A stretch of 64,000 nucleotides of DNA, from assembly GCA_958299035.1 (NCBI GenBank), contig CATQJL010000223.1:51442302-51506301 (forward strand), written 5' to 3'. The stretch comes from Cylicocyclus nassatus (Eukaryota; Nematoda; Chromadorea; Rhabditida; Strongylidae). The notes below the pieces were generated by a model that saw only the letters and a program-made list of their open reading frames with translations, searched no databases and was not told the origin of the DNA. How positions within the stretch are numbered: the first letter of the stretch is position 1; the number at the start of each line of letters is the position of its first letter. The position numbers and the translations under genes were made by a program. This document shows positions 38,936 to 54,300 of the stretch, piece after piece.

Positions 38936-39349
38936 ACCCTGGGCGTAGTGTACTTCAGAAAGTACTGCTTGTCTACTGAGGTACAAATCTATCATCAGAA
39001 TAACTTTACCGCAATAAATAAGTAATGTGATTGATTAGTAAACGTTAGCATACAAAAAGGAAAACGAAGCAAATAATATGATGGCATAAATTTCACCTGC
39101 AGCAGAAATTATGACTAAATTAAAAAAGAATGCATGGAATAGAGAGGGAGCACCTAATGGTTCTGTGAACCAGTAAGATCGATGGCTTATTCAAACGTGG
39201 ATTGCAAAACCAAATAGATTATTAGAGTTTGAACAAACAAATACTTGAAGGAAGACGTAAAGCATAAAAATATGTGCAACAAGGAATTGATGAGAAACTC
39301 GTAAATCTGCATAGAAAGACACTTTGTGATCGAATCAACTAAATATTCC

Positions 39350-42300
39350 TCAGAGTGGTGGTTCCTTGAGTAAACGCCTCTTCTCGGCTGCATTGTTTTT
39401 GGATTCATCCGCCTCATCCGAGTTTGTGGTAGCTGTATCCGTGGGTTCTAGAATCATAGAAAAATGGCTAAACTTTATTTTGATACAAACGTTTATGTGT
39501 ACCGGGTTCCATCATCAGCGCAAATTCTTCCGACGATCGACTTTCCCGACCATGTTTCAAGCCAGAAATCTTCATCCGATAACTGAATAAATAAATGAAC
39601 AATAAATAGTGAGTCGCATAAGGCTATGATAGAATTTTTTTAAACATATTTTTGGGGTCTTTTACTTTCAGAGGTTTTTGGATCTCCATTGACCACGATG
39701 GGAAAGCGATCCGAGAAATTTTGGGGTCGGGGGGGGGGGGGGGCTCAGAACTTTTTTGAATGAATTGTATGGCCTTAGCTAGGCTCTCCAACACCAAAAT
39801 TCTCGTGAGACTATGACCGTTCGCGAAAAAAATTTTTTATACAAAGTTTTATATACATATATATATTAATTTGATTTTCAAAGGTCTCATATATCTTGTT
39901 TGATAAAAACAAGTCCCTTGAAGTTTTTTAACTGGTATAGGTCACTTTTACAATTTCAACCTTTTCTCGGCGGCTGCGGGGGGGGGGCACTTAAATTTGT
40001 GATTAATTCAAAAAAGGTTTGTTTTTGAAGTTGATATGCACTCACCGAACGACTAATAAGCTTTATCAAGTTGAAAAAATGTGGCTCGCTAGTCAAAAGA
40101 AAAAGTTTGCTTATTTTGTGAATTTTGACTGTAACCACAAAAATTGGTAGTTGTAAAGCTAAGATTTTGTTCGGGAAGTTACATTTTACAGGGTGTCCCA
40201 AAAGTCTTGTAGCCTAATTTTGCACTGCTTTAACTCAACAATCACTGGTGATTTTGGTCTCAAATTTATACCACAGAATCCTCCAATCATTCTTCGTAAA
40301 CTACATCCTTGAAGGTAAAAAATGATTTTCATGTTTGACTGAAAAAAATAAAATTATCAAACCATTTCTAACTCAAAACGCAAAAAGCTATTTCATAAAA
40401 GTTTGAAAATTTATTCCGCTACTGCAAAAATTTAGCACACCGCGGTGCAAATTTATATCCACAATATAGAGGAGGCTTTGCACTACTATCACTATAATGG
40501 CTGCATTTAAAAATATATTTCGTCAAGAGAGGCGAGAAAAAACCTGGAAATTTTCAATGCGTGCCACTGCAACTATGTTTTTGGAATTAGTTTCAAATCT
40601 GTAGAATTGCAGCAGTCACTGAATTTGGAGTAATATCCTCTTCGCATGTTTTCTAGAAGGGAATACAATGCAATACGGATGACGAACTTGGTTTTGAAAC
40701 ACACTGTAGCCGATTTTCTATTTTCATTTTCCGCAAATGTGTCCAAAACTCCACCATGAGATCTACACGTGCCTGCATTCAAATTTCCGTAATTTCACAT
40801 AAAACTCACAAATTTTTCTAATCATGGTATGATGTAGCTGAAAGCTTGCTCTATCATACAGCACATTTTCTAAGCGATAGGATTTATTTTCATGAAAAAT
40901 TGGGACAAAATTGATGATGACTGCCTGCGTGCCTCGGCAGTGGTGATCGCCAACAGTTTGAAGGTTTCCGTTATCAAGGAAAGATGCTACCGCGAAATTC
41001 GAATGCTGTGATGTATTTGCTACTTTTTGAATAATGTGTACACCAAATTTTATATCCCTATGTTGTTCCGTTCTGTTTTTATCAGAAAAAATGCTAGGCT
41101 ACAAAACAAAGAGATAAGTCCACAATGAGAAGCATTATTCCAAGAATTCCAAAATATCCGAAAGGTAACTACTGTTTTTTACACGACCGGTTTCGGGGCT
41201 AAGAACTAGACCGGTAGTGTAGCTTTCTTGGTGCCCCATACACCCTATACAAGACTTTTGGGACATCCTGTATATAATGTCAGCAAGATTGTTCTCCTTT
41301 GACAATGAGAGACCTCTCAAAACATCTTGCTACATTTCAAACTTCTGTCCAACGAAATTCACACTCCCCGCTCCACCTCTCCGTTCCTGACGTCATTGAA
41401 AGACCTACCCGTCATAGTTTCTAGATATTCTCACCTGACGTTTCTATCAAGCGGGAAATGCTGAATAACAAGTGTTTCTTGAGTTTCCGTTACGTTCACT
41501 GCTTCGTACTTCCAGTACTGCTCACTGAATTCCGGCCTTACATAAATGACATAGTCCTATAACAATGGAATAACTTGGATTTGGCCAATTCTAAACCCTT
41601 TCGGTTACCTGGTAAGCGTGTTTGATAGGTATATGTACAATGAGTGATGTGTTTTGTAGATAAGCCGTCACATTCTGTGGAGCTGGAAGTTCTTCGACGA
41701 CATTGATGTAAGTGTCGAACCATGAGACCTGGAGCAGAGATTTTGTTTGAATAATGAGAAGAAGTTTAGGCCGCGCTTAGATTTGCCCGTGTGCCGGCGC
41801 CGTGCCAGCACTGTGCCAAACCCACTGACTATCGATCAAACGCCTCGCCCTAACCGTTCTTGCACGGCGCTAGAACGGTGCTGGCACGGGCAACTTGTAC
41901 GCATTCTTACCTCCGAAGCTGGACCTTCGTGACGTTCGTTCGTTGCTGAAACCTTTAGCATATAGTGCGAGTCCTCTTCCAATCCCACAGTTTCATCAAT
42001 AGTGAAGCGAGTGCGATTAGCGTGTACTTGCACATATTGCCATGGTTCGTCGACAGTCTCTCCGTTTTTCTTGAAGTAGATCGTATACCCCTAGAAATAC
42101 ACTATAAATGTCTACCAGCTGCATTCATAATCGTCTTGCCTGCCTTTATCTCTCCATTCGGTTGCGTTGGTGGGAGCCAAGAGATGGTTACCTTCACATC
42201 TTTGGAAAGCAGAGACGTTAGTGATGGGGCATCTCGAGGCCCTAAAGCACCGATATCATAATTCAATAGATTTCTCTTAAGGCTATGTCCAGAGTAGCCT

Positions 42301-45300
42301 ATAGCGCCGTGCCGATATCGATCGATCATTGCGACGCGGTCCATGTGGCTGGCACGACGCTAGCACGGGTGGCACAGAGTGGAAAGCGGGCAACTCCGGA
42401 CGCTGCCTGAATAAAAGCTTGAACTTACCCCCATTAGGTGTTGGGAAAGTTATTGGCTCGGACTTCGCCCCCTCGCCCCATTCATTCACGGCAGATATCT
42501 GCAGTGTCACATTCACATTGTAAGGAATTTCAGGTATTCGAACAGGAGGTCCCGCTACCCGTTCGACGAAGTTGGAAAGGTAAAGAATGTATGACTGAAA
42601 AGCTCCATTAGTACGTAAAAAGATTTCAGACGCTTAGCTACCGCATTTCCATTCGGATAAAGGACTTTGTCCCAATTTATGAGCAGGCTGTCGTTTTCGT
42701 CAAAGCTCCAAGTGATATTATGCGGAGCGTCTCCTGGTTCTGAAGCAAGCATCTTATAGACCGGACGATATATAAGGAGAGAAGAAGTTCGTAGATCAGT
42801 GCTAATTTAAGCGCTATTCTTTTTTTTTGGGGGGGGGGGGGTGAGAGGGAATGGGAGGCGATGGGATTTTTTTTCCCGACTGAGAGCGTCATTCATGCTC
42901 TCCGAACGATTTTTGGAGCATTTTTTTTCGAAGTTCGATATTTTCGAAATAATGATAGTTGCGAAAGTTACGTCTTCGACACTTTTTTGCACAGCTAACT
43001 CAAATTTTTATATATAGAAATTTCGGTTATTCAACGACCTCAGTATCAAATGACAAAGTTGAAAATTGAAAAAGACTTTCATATCCTCTAAGAAGGACCT
43101 TGGGCGTGCTGAGAAAAAGCTCGAGTAATCAAAATTAGCAACAAGAACAGAGACGCGCAAGATTTTAGATACTCTTATCAGTTTTTTTCCACAATATCCT
43201 ATTTCGCCATTGTGGTGCACGATTTGCTAGCAACGTCCTCCCAAATTGATTCGAGTTTTTGATGTTGTATAATAACGGGCCCCTAACCAAGTTATTGTTC
43301 ACGTCCCTCTGCGAAAGATTCCAAAGCAGAAAACCGCTTAAGGGAGAAGCGATCACGCCCGCCCATCAACCTGGGTTATTCGAAGATAAGAAGTCGAGAT
43401 TTGGGCTCCAATGTATCCAAAATTGTCATAGGTCCACCTTTCACCTTTTACCTTGAAGCGCAATTTTCGACTTGCTAACTTCAGATCACCCACGTTGACA
43501 GGCGAAGCCAGCATGGTCGCTTCTACCTTTGCGATTTTTTCGCTCTGGAAATTATCTTTCACAAGACTTGGGCGCCTGCTTATTAGGGGGGAGGGGCACT
43601 ATTATACAGCATCAAAGTCACATCATCCTCAATTTGGGTGGTGCCTCTAGCAGTCCGGAGTGCATATGAGTATACTTTTTGGCGATTTCAAACAATGTTC
43701 TTGAAAAACAGCTTATTTGGTGCTTGAAAGGTTTAAGGGATATGATATCAAACGATAGGGAAAACGTTGAAATCAAGCATCTTGAGTTCACTGCTCATTC
43801 GAGAGAATGAAGATTTTTGCGTCATGAATCGATAAAGCTATAAGAATGACTTACTTCTCACGATCAAAAGTTTGGGGATTGCTATATTTTCGTGTTTGTT
43901 CTCCGCGCGGCATACAACCGTTTGATTGGTAAACGCTTTCTTCTCGAACGAGCCACTTATGTGATAAATGTTCTCGGCAATCTGTATTTCCGTTATCTCG
44001 CTTTCGTCATCATCATCCCATGAATAAAATAATCGAGGAATAGGCTGACCCTGGAAGGTAAAAAGTTAAAGCGAGTTATCTCGAGTCGATAAAAGCAGCT
44101 CACTTGTGCGCTGCATCTCAGCGTAACGGTTTGACCTGGTTCTGCTTCGAACTCAGCTACATTTGTAGTCTCAAGGTTCATAACGATGGGCTGATCTAAA
44201 AGGAAATACCGTTTACACATGAGGAAATCAACAATCAAATCACCGACAATGTTTATCACTGTAGCACTCGACTGAGTCAGAAATGATGCCGGGTCCATCC
44301 TCAGTAGTCGCCTGCACACGAACGAGGTAGCGAGTTTCAGGGGAAGTCACAGGCAATTCGATCTCTGTCTTATCCGTCTCCATCTTAGTCCATTCAGAAA
44401 GGTCCTCAGCATTTCGCAAGGCGTAGTAGACGATGTATCTCTGTAATCTACTTATCAAGACAGTTCCAGAATACAAAACAACCAAAAATGAAAAATCTCG
44501 TATTTCGCTACTTTGTACATAGGCGTCATACAGGCTTATCACAAAAATGACACTCGTTTTGCATGAAGGACTTTTTTATGGGGTTACTGTAGATATAAGG
44601 TAGGGTCTAAATCACGAATTTGAATGAAATTTCGTCCAGGGGATAATCGACATGCTGCTCGCGGATAGCACACTCAATATCACGCACTACTCACGAATAT
44701 CACACTTAACACGCGAAAACCTCTTCCTGTACGGTTACGGTGGGTGTCCATAGGGGTCAAATTCAACAGCTTTCCTAAGTTCGCCTAGGGGGGGGGGGGG
44801 TCGTTTAGCACGCCGAACCTGTATTTCAAGATAATTTAAAGGCAGCGGCTCGGAGAATTTCGTTTTCCAAATTTCCGCCTTTTCGGGGCCTTCTCGTCAT
44901 GTGAAACCTATATCTGGACTTTTCAGCGCTTGAAAATGGCGAAAATGAGCTTTTTTTTCAAGCTTTCCACATCCGAATTCAGTGAGGATACGCCGAAAAA
45001 AAGCAGCGTCCCGCCTTCTCCGTTCCACGCCTCGCCCACTTCTCCACTGAAGGACTCAAAAGCTTTTGAAAAAGTTCATTTTCGCCATTTTCCTGCGCTG
45101 AAAAGCCCAGATATGGGTGTCTCATGGCGAGAAAGGCCGGGAAAGGTGAAAATCTGGAAAACGAAATTCTGCCGAGCCGCTGCCTTTAAGCACGGTAGCA
45201 CATTTTACTCGGGTTACGGAAGGTATACTGTAATTGGGTCGAAGTCCAAAACTTGCTCATTCCCTAGAGGAGCTTTCAGGCAAGCTGCTTACGAATATCA

Positions 45301-48300
45301 TGCATGCTCACTACAAGAACGCCTTGTCGTGGAGTTTCGGTAATTTTCAGCGTAGAGTAGACATTTTTCGCCTTTTGTCCGAGTGAGATCCCAAAAAGTT
45401 CACGTAAATTCTATAATGAGGAATGAGCACGATATTATGATCAAACGTCAGATAGTCCCGTACACGAAGTTTTAGGCAGATTTATGGTTTTGACCCCATA
45501 CCATATGCCCACCGTCGAGGAAGAGTATGATATTCGTGAGCAGTATGTTCACGACCCCCCCCCCCTATAAATTTCATCCTCGCGATTTTGACCCCCTACG
45601 ATATATCTAGCGTCACCCTCAAAATTTTTCATGCGCGAGCATCGTTTTCGTCAGCGTCATCTCAATAAAAAAAAAGTTGCAAAGTTTTGGCGAAATCCGA
45701 GATTTTTCAAGTTTGGGCTGTGCAATCTTGAATAGCGCTCGTGTTTGGGGAAATAATTCATTTGTGGTTTCATTTACGGATATGAAGTAACTGTTCAAGA
45801 ATTCGTGAGAAACCAAAAATTTATCTCTTCTACGACACAAGGTGGCAACGTGGCCCTCATTTCAAAATATTTTGTGCTTGCCTACCTAACAAATTTACAC
45901 TTCCAATGTAGAAAAATTACGGTAATTTTTGGGTATTTTCGTAGTTTGTGTGAGAATGATAACAAAAGTTTGTAGGCTTAATCTGAGAATAACATGAAAG
46001 CCTTAGAATTTGGAACTACACTTTTGAATAGTTGGGGATACTATAACGGATGGTCGATGTAGTAATCTTGCTCTGCCGACAATAACTGCGCAAAAAAATA
46101 GACGAAAGGCTCAATCTAAGAATTTGCGTTCTTTGAACATTTTATGCAAACACTGTGTAGGCTTGCTGTATTAGCCACACGCCATAGTTTATCCACTTCG
46201 GCTTGATCCACTTCAACCACTTCGCTATTGGTCAGTCCAGATATTGACCAGCCGCGAAGTGGATTAAGTGGATCGAGCGGATCGTATGGCGTGTGCCTTG
46301 ATCGTGACGTACTATATACTATAATCAAACAAGCAAGACATGCTCTTCGCCTCACTTCTTCCTTTCCTTCTCCCTATCTTCTTTTCTACACCATTGCGAA
46401 GGCACATTACCTTTACCTTACAATCAGTCACTTACCGTAATCACACCATTCGGAATCTCTGGTTCCTGCCAGGAGACATTTATCTGGTTTCTCCAACCCA
46501 CAGCTTGTACATTTGTTGGAGCGCTGCCTGGACCCATCACACGAACTTGAATCTGTGCTGTCGCATTACCGTCTTCGTTGGTGGCAACGCAGACGGCGAT
46601 GCCAGATTCGCGTACGCTATTTCTCGTCAGAGTGGAACTGAAGCGATCGGTTCAGAAATCATTAACTTCCGGAAGTCAATGGTAACGAACTAACACTGAA
46701 CTCCTTTCCGACTGGTTTTCTTGTGATTTCCAACCCTCTTTACCAGACTCTATTAGTGCTTCGTTCCAGAACCAAGTGATCTCCGGCGGTGGGTAACCCT
46801 CGGCGCGGCATACGATGGTAAGTGTGTCGAAGAGGTTCGGTTCCCGCTCAATCACAGGGGCACCTTCAATTGCGGCTCTGGTTCTGAGTCCTAAACTATA
46901 GAGCTGTTCGAGCCAGGTGTGAGTAACGACACCACGTCATAGGAAGTCCTAATTTTGAGGTCAAACTGCTTACTCCCATCTCCTGTTCGAAACCATCTCG
47001 GTTTCGACGCTTGCACAAATCTTGTTGGATTATCTAACGAAGCTGTGATTTTCACCCAATACATACTGCTTCGGGCCAATCGCGTACCGTCTATGGTCAT
47101 TGAAACCTGCAAGACAAGTCTGAAGAAAGAAACTTTAATACCAAGTTACCTGGGAATTCATATCATCAATGGAAGTGCTGCTGGCGTTGACTAAATGCCA
47201 GTTAGCGTTCAAGATGCTGTCAGATTGTGCCATCTCAAGCTTATAGCGCTACATAAAATTTGATTAATCTTGAACAAAAACAAAAAATTCTTTACCCCTA
47301 TAGCATTTGAATGATCATCCGGATCTCTCACTGCAGAAAAGGTAATTGTCACTGTGTTATCTTCGGCTACACTGGTTCTGATATCCGTAGGAATGGGCAG
47401 TTCTAAAATGTCTTGCTGTATAGCATCACTACTTCAGAAAATGGAGCATTGTTGCAGAAATCCCGACTTACCGGAATGTGCTGTTTCGAATTCTTTTGTT
47501 TCGCTTACAGGCCCTTCTGCGACGTCATTTTTCGCACTGACCCGTACTCGATAGAAGGTTTTTGGTTTGAGCCCGACTTGATGATCGAATTTGAAGCTAA
47601 ACCTAATTTTAAAAGCGAACTCCAGGTACCATTATTTTGCGGTATACTTTTTTTTCGTCTAAGTATCTCAACTATCTTTTGCAGCACATACAAAGGCGTT
47701 AATGACTTTACCCCAAGAAAAACTTCAAAAAAGTGAGCAAAATGGAGAAATGCTAGGTGAGGTGAGGATGAATGTGAAATTGAAAAATGACTGATTTAGG
47801 TCGAAATCCACAAGTATATATGGTATAAATCCACATCCATCCATCGGTATCCGCAGGTATAAATCCACAGGTTCATATGCCTCCCAAAGGATCTCATTGT
47901 TAGGAACTTTTCTGTTTTCAGAAATATTTCGGATGGTAAAATTCATTTTGGGTTCTGTGGATTTTTGGAGTTTCGATTAAAGTTAGATCGCAAGAAGAAG
48001 TCACATAATAACTGTTATGCAGTACTACTATCAATTTAAATCCTGGTGGAAGCCTATCGCAGGTCAGTCAGTTGATCTTCGGATTCCAAAAATTCACCAG
48101 TTTTCATTCTTTTTAAAGTTAATCATTTTTGAAGATGAAGAGAGTATTATGGTAATCAACTGTCAAAATATGATGCGCACCTTTCTTTATCGCCAGGCAC
48201 TTCTACTGTTTGCCATTCATGATAATCTTCGTTGGAAATTCCCAGATCTCTTGTGAAGTAGATCACGTAATTCTGAACATTGAATGCTTAGTAAAAGCCG

Positions 48301-51300
48301 AGCGCATGATGTTTGATACCGTATTCACTAACTAAAATCTCCGTCGTTGAGTTTGGTCTGTTCCATCGTAGTACTGCAATATTAGCTTCGTTTATTTCTA
48401 CACTAACAGCAGTTGGAGGATTTTCCGGGCCTCAAAATTTCGAGAAAATTAGCGCCATTCTTCTACTGAGGAAGATAATACCTCCATTAGGAGTTTTGAA
48501 TTGAATAGGCTCTGACAGGGGTCCTGATCCAGCCTGGTTTATTGCTCGGATCCTCACATAGTAGTCAGACGATGGCTTCAACTGTTCCGTTGGTAGGGAT
48601 AACCTGAATTTCAGTGGCGTTCTGTGTATTTGTTGGGTTATCGTCTACCTTGTGGAAACTAATGACTGATCTTTGGCAGTTGTCAAGTATTTCTGCCAAT
48701 ACTCCTCGTCATCGTCTACGTCTTCATTCAAAAGGAGTTCGTAGGACTATAAATCGAGTAAAAATGAGACAGGTGATTTTTACTGTAGGGGTACTGACTT
48801 CAATTTTCAGATTCGGAAATTTGGGAGCTTTCCAAACGATGATGATATCACGAGCGTCAATGGAGAGCACTTCAATGTCGTAGGGAGCATCTCCGGGTTC
48901 TGAAAGATGATTTTGAAAAAAAATCTCGAGCAATTCTTATGCTTTTGCTTACTTTTCACAGTGAATGTCAACGACGACGAGTTCGAACCAGCCGTATTTT
49001 TTGCTTTGCAGTGCAGCACCTTTGTCGATAAAGTTGTAAATTCTACATTCCCAACCACATTATCGCGTTCAACTGTAGTTTCGAGTTGTCGCCAGACGTC
49101 ATCCTAAATTGATCATTTCTCAGTTGAGTAGCACACTCGAAAGAGCTTCAAACCTCTTTGTAAGGATCTTCATTTTCTTCGGTAACTACATAAAATAATT
49201 TAGGTCGAGGTTTTCCTTTAGCGCTGCATCGGGCTTTGATCTGCAACTTTAGACTCAAATGAAGTAGCCAAATCAAGTAAATTCTATACCTTTTCGCCGG
49301 GCTCAGCTACAAGGTATTCTCTACCAGAAGGACTTTCATACTGAAGCGTTACAGAAATTGGAATGGCTGGAAAGGGTAACGATCACATACAGAAAAAGTT
49401 TATACCTTTAATATGTTGAATTATCGCTTTCAATGAAAACCAAAATGGCGAAAAAGCAGGAACAAGACTACTGGACAACTTACTATCTTTTTCAATGGCT
49501 ACTATATCTGAAATAACACCGGGACCACTATCAGCAGCTGCTTGTAGTCGTACATAGAATGCATCTTCAGATTCGGACAAGACCCTGAGAGAACGGAGAT
49601 AGGAAAAAAAAGTAAAAGGAAAAGAAATCGTTACTTCGATAGATAAATGTTACTTCAATAGAATTTTGGGGGTTATTTTGGCTTGTGCGTCACTTCCTTC
49701 CCTCTTTTTCATGGATGAACCAAAAGGAAATAGTGTACTAGAATTCAGTCTTTTGTCAATTATCACGCTCAGTTAGAAGCTTTGCAGTGATGTAAATGGA
49801 AAGAATGTCCAGCGATTTCAAAGCAAGGTGCAGACAAAGACTAGAACGGAAGATGGTTTTTGACAAGTGGTGCAGACGTCGATAAAAGTTATTTACCTCA
49901 AAACTAATTAAAATTCCGCAAATTCCGTATTACCGTAAAACTTTTAAAAATGATAATGATCATTAGAAGAAAACGGCTAGTTCGTGTTTGGAGTATTCAC
50001 TGTGACCATCGAGGATTTACATCTATGACAAGAATCAATATCTAAGCAACCACAAACTAAGAAAAATAATAAAATATTTTATCAGTACATGCTTACCGTA
50101 CGCTTCTTTCTGTGCCATCCAGCACTAGCTTTTGCCAATCTGCTAATGGATATTCTTTGTTGAAACTGTGGTAGATCACGTATTTCTGAATGAAACAAAA
50201 AATGCTGTCAGTTAAATCAACACTGATTAACTGACAGTGATATTTCCATTGGGCAATGACGGAGGTTGCCAGGTGACTGTGTAACCTCCCCGTTCACTTT
50301 GCAAAGTCACTGCAGTCGGTGGACTTCCAGGGCCACGAATGCGAACTGCAACTGACTCGGACACTTGCCCTGCTGCATTCGTTGCACGGCAAGTCAGCTC
50401 ATCGTTGCGAGTTCTGAAAGTCCAACATTCTCACCTTATTGAATAGTTCAAGTTATATGAAAAGTGAACCTTGATTTCACTCGAATAGTGGATGTGATTC
50501 TCTCATTGTCGGTTTCTGTTGTGACTGTGTAAAAAGAATGATCATGCGGCAGTGGATTGCCTAAAGAAAGGTTGCGGGAGAAGAATCAAGAATAACAGAT
50601 TCGTCAGGTAGATCCTTTGAGTTTTCAATCTCTTGGACAAGGGTACAGCTGTTCTAAAGTCTTTTTCTGCCTAATCAAGTCATTTCTTACTTGTAAAATA
50701 CAAGCTCATTCCATTAGTCAAGAAAATTTTTCTACTGCATTCTCAAAAAATTTCAGTTTATTTTAAACCTAACAACGCGAGCTATTTAAATAGAGATTTT
50801 ATCGGAAATGATGCTCGTGACTTAGCAAAGATGGGCATTAAAGTTGACGTAAGCAGTTCCATTTTCACTCGTGTCGTAATGATTTATTCATGACTGTGGA
50901 GGTCACGGAAATCTTTGCAGGATGAAAAAGATGAGGGGGGGGGGGGCTCGATGAATACTTGAAAACTTCTGACTGCTCTTCAGGAAGTTTGTGGTGTGCT
51001 TGCTAAACTTTTTGTAGCTCGCAGTCACGCTCAAGAAAACTGTTTTTTGACAAAACTGATTTTATTAGTTAATAGCTACAATCAATCATTACAAATGAAA
51101 ATTATACAATTTTATAGTTTTCGTAGACTACTTTAACAAATTGCGCGCCTCATCCCAAATAGGTGCCCTAATCTCTTATTCCCTCCCCCCTCCGACTTCA
51201 GTCGCTATTGCTTTAGGAAATTAAATGTAAGGCCTCTCATACAAAGAAACTGTTACTTTAAAGATTTTAAAATGAGTCATAATTCTGAATCTTACCGTCA

Positions 51301-54300
51301 ACAAGCCACTCAACACTTGTAGGAGGACTTGCCACGACGTCGCATTTTACTTCAAATGGCTCCGACACATCTGGGTCGAGTACAATTTCTTCCTGTGCAT
51401 CTAACGAGACTTCAGGCAGCTGAGCTAAAAACGTATGCACACACGGTCTTAGCACGAATTCCTTCGCGTATCTCGGATTTTTTCTCAGAGATTACCAGTG
51501 CTATTCGTTGAGAAGAATACATGTCTGGAGCAAAGGCCATGAACAACGTTGCCGTTCACAAAGAGACGAGTCTCGTACGTTCTGTTTGGTAGCAGTCCAG
51601 ACAGAAGCACTTCACTTGAAGAGTCCGACTCAAACTCAAGACTTATCCAGGAGGGATCGAAACTCGAGACATCACGGTACTCGACTGTATAGTTCTGCAA
51701 TAAGAATTAGGTTTCATTGTGCTCACAGTCAACTGAAGAAAATACCGCTATCACATCGGCATCCTCGGCGGGAATAAATTGAACGATGGCACTTCCATTT
51801 GCCAATACCTTCACGGACTGGATAACAGGTGACTTGGCCGCTTCAATGGAATAAATTGTCTGAATACGGAAGCTACACTGCCTACCAGCTTCTCTGGTAT
51901 TCACAAGCACAAGCTTTGAAGGAGAACTCTCAACTTGGTTAATCAAAGCAGTTGCTCGCAAGCGATAGACAGTAGCCGGTCTGATGTCGTAGTGGTGAGC
52001 TAGAAAATTATTTTAGGAGAAATTCACACCTTATTCATACAAATCACGATTTTTGTGCACTTGCCATGTCAATGTCATCGAAAGACGAGAAGAAAAAATA
52101 AAGAAGGATGGGCAACAATAATTCATTCCAAATGCAAACTTTAGACCTTTACTATTGAGTATAGGTTGAATTGGAATTGCATTCTAACTTGATTAATGGC
52201 CATAATGTCATCACTGTTGTTAGCTCCTGATTTTATTTCTTTTCATAATGGTCCTTAGCTTATAATTGAGGCTCGGTCCTAAGAAGTCAAAATCTCGTCC
52301 TAGTGTGCTTTGTCATGCCCCCTCCCCCTCCCCCCCCCCCCCCAAACATACAGCTTTCGGAGTGCGAAAAAAAAATCATCTCATTCACAAAGCCGTTTGT
52401 ACTCTCATAACTCAATGACGAAGCGCTAAGGCCGTCTACCTTTTTGTTTGTCTGTATGTATATTCCTCTCTCACGAAAATCATATAGTTAGTTGCAGTCA
52501 AAGTAACTACTTTGCATAACATAAGGTGTCATTTAAGTCCACCATGCACAAGAGCGAGTCGATACGTGGATCCTCTAGAAAATGCAGGTCAAAAGGATCC
52601 GCGCAGCCTTTGGCCAGCAAAAAATGGGTCAGCACTTGGACTTATTGCATGATCACAACTTCGTTTGACGAATAAACAAGCAAGCTGTGAACGTTAGCTC
52701 AAAGTGTTGTCGATAAGTCTATTTTTCCAATAACGCAGCCAAAAAAGGAAGAATTGCGTAAATCTCGATTTCTCAAGGTTTCACATAAGCGGTAGAGATA
52801 TTGTGGAGGGGTGTAACCTTTGATTCAACTGGCTTGGCGGCTGGAAGGCGGGGCTTCGTGACTTAATTGAAGCTAGGTGGTGATCAGAGAGCACGCGCGC
52901 CGGAGAGACGCAGACTGTGCAACGGGATCGAGTGGCCTTAATTAGGTCACAAAGCCCCGCCTTCCAGCCGCCAAGACAGTTGGATCAAAGTTTACATAGA
53001 CCCGGCAAGCATTGTTTCTATGGTGACTTCATGCCGAAGCCAGTAACTGATTTAAATTGCAATTGTTCTTCTGCAGAAGCGTTTCTTTGCCCAAGCCGAT
53101 CTTGCCTGATAAATGTATGTATACTTTTCTACAATTCATCCATGGTGTTCAACATTGTGCGAAGCAGGGATGGATGACATACTGGTGCCTATATGATTAT
53201 TTACGTCCTTTTGACTCATTATAACATCCATGGATCCTTAATTAACATTAAATTATCAAACTTCTCAAGATAAACTGTTAACAGATGTGATCTTGAGAAT
53301 CAGTCAGTAGGAATGAATAGTCGCTTTTTCCCCAGCTCATGCTCATGACGCTGCTAGTGCCACTTAATCAAAGTGACGCATGTGACTTGACCGATGGGAA
53401 CGAACAACAGCAGCTACGATCAGGCGTGATAGTGACTAATCAGCGGTTTCTTCGCGGTCAACGCAATGAAGTACACATTGCAATAAATCTCGATATGCGT
53501 GAGATGAGTAACGTATTAGACTTCCCCCCTCCCCTCCCCCCTTCCGCAATGCTGTAAATCGCGAAAATTCACGATATACACGTGTATTAGTCATTTTTCC
53601 GTGAGAAACTTCATCAGATTTAAAGAATATTGAACAACTTACCATCCAGTCTGATGCAGTACTGCGGTTCGGACGTGAGCACTTCGACATTTTGCCACTG
53701 CTTGTACTTATCCCCAGACACTATGGAATTCCGCGTGAAATAAACTTTAAAACCCTAAAGATGAGTGTTTCGATAAGTGAGTTTATAATCAGAAACGGGA
53801 TTCATAACATACGTTTTTGCAACATTTGAAGGCTTTGTTTCAATACGCTTATCAGAGATTATGTGATATAAAATGTCGCTCAAAATACTCGGAAAACATA
53901 AATGTTCTACTTCCAATACCACAAGTTCAAAAAAAAGTCATAAAGCCACAATCAAATGTAAAATCAAACTCGATGGGGGCTATTCAGGATTTTTACCGAT
54001 CGAAAATCAAGAGAATAAGATTTGAATAATATTATTATTCGAGCTGTGTCTCCGCACATTTAGATAGATGTTCTTTTTTTGACTAATTTCTTTCGTAAGG
54101 TATTTTGCAACAAATAAGTCCAATAAAACCAAAAATTACAATTTTTCAAATAATCCTGTGCCAAGATTATAAACCAGCATGATAGCATACTAAAAAGAGA
54201 AAAGAATGCACTTCAAGAATGCAATCTACATTTTTGCTCATTTTCACCTTTCTCACCGATAAAAACATTTTTGAGCTTCTAAGACATTCAGGGTAAGCCA

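Noticed and set aside
44930..45343. 137-codon plus-strand frame
   Set aside because: Lies inside a TTAA-flanked foldback element within an Ig/FN3 intron; no domain.
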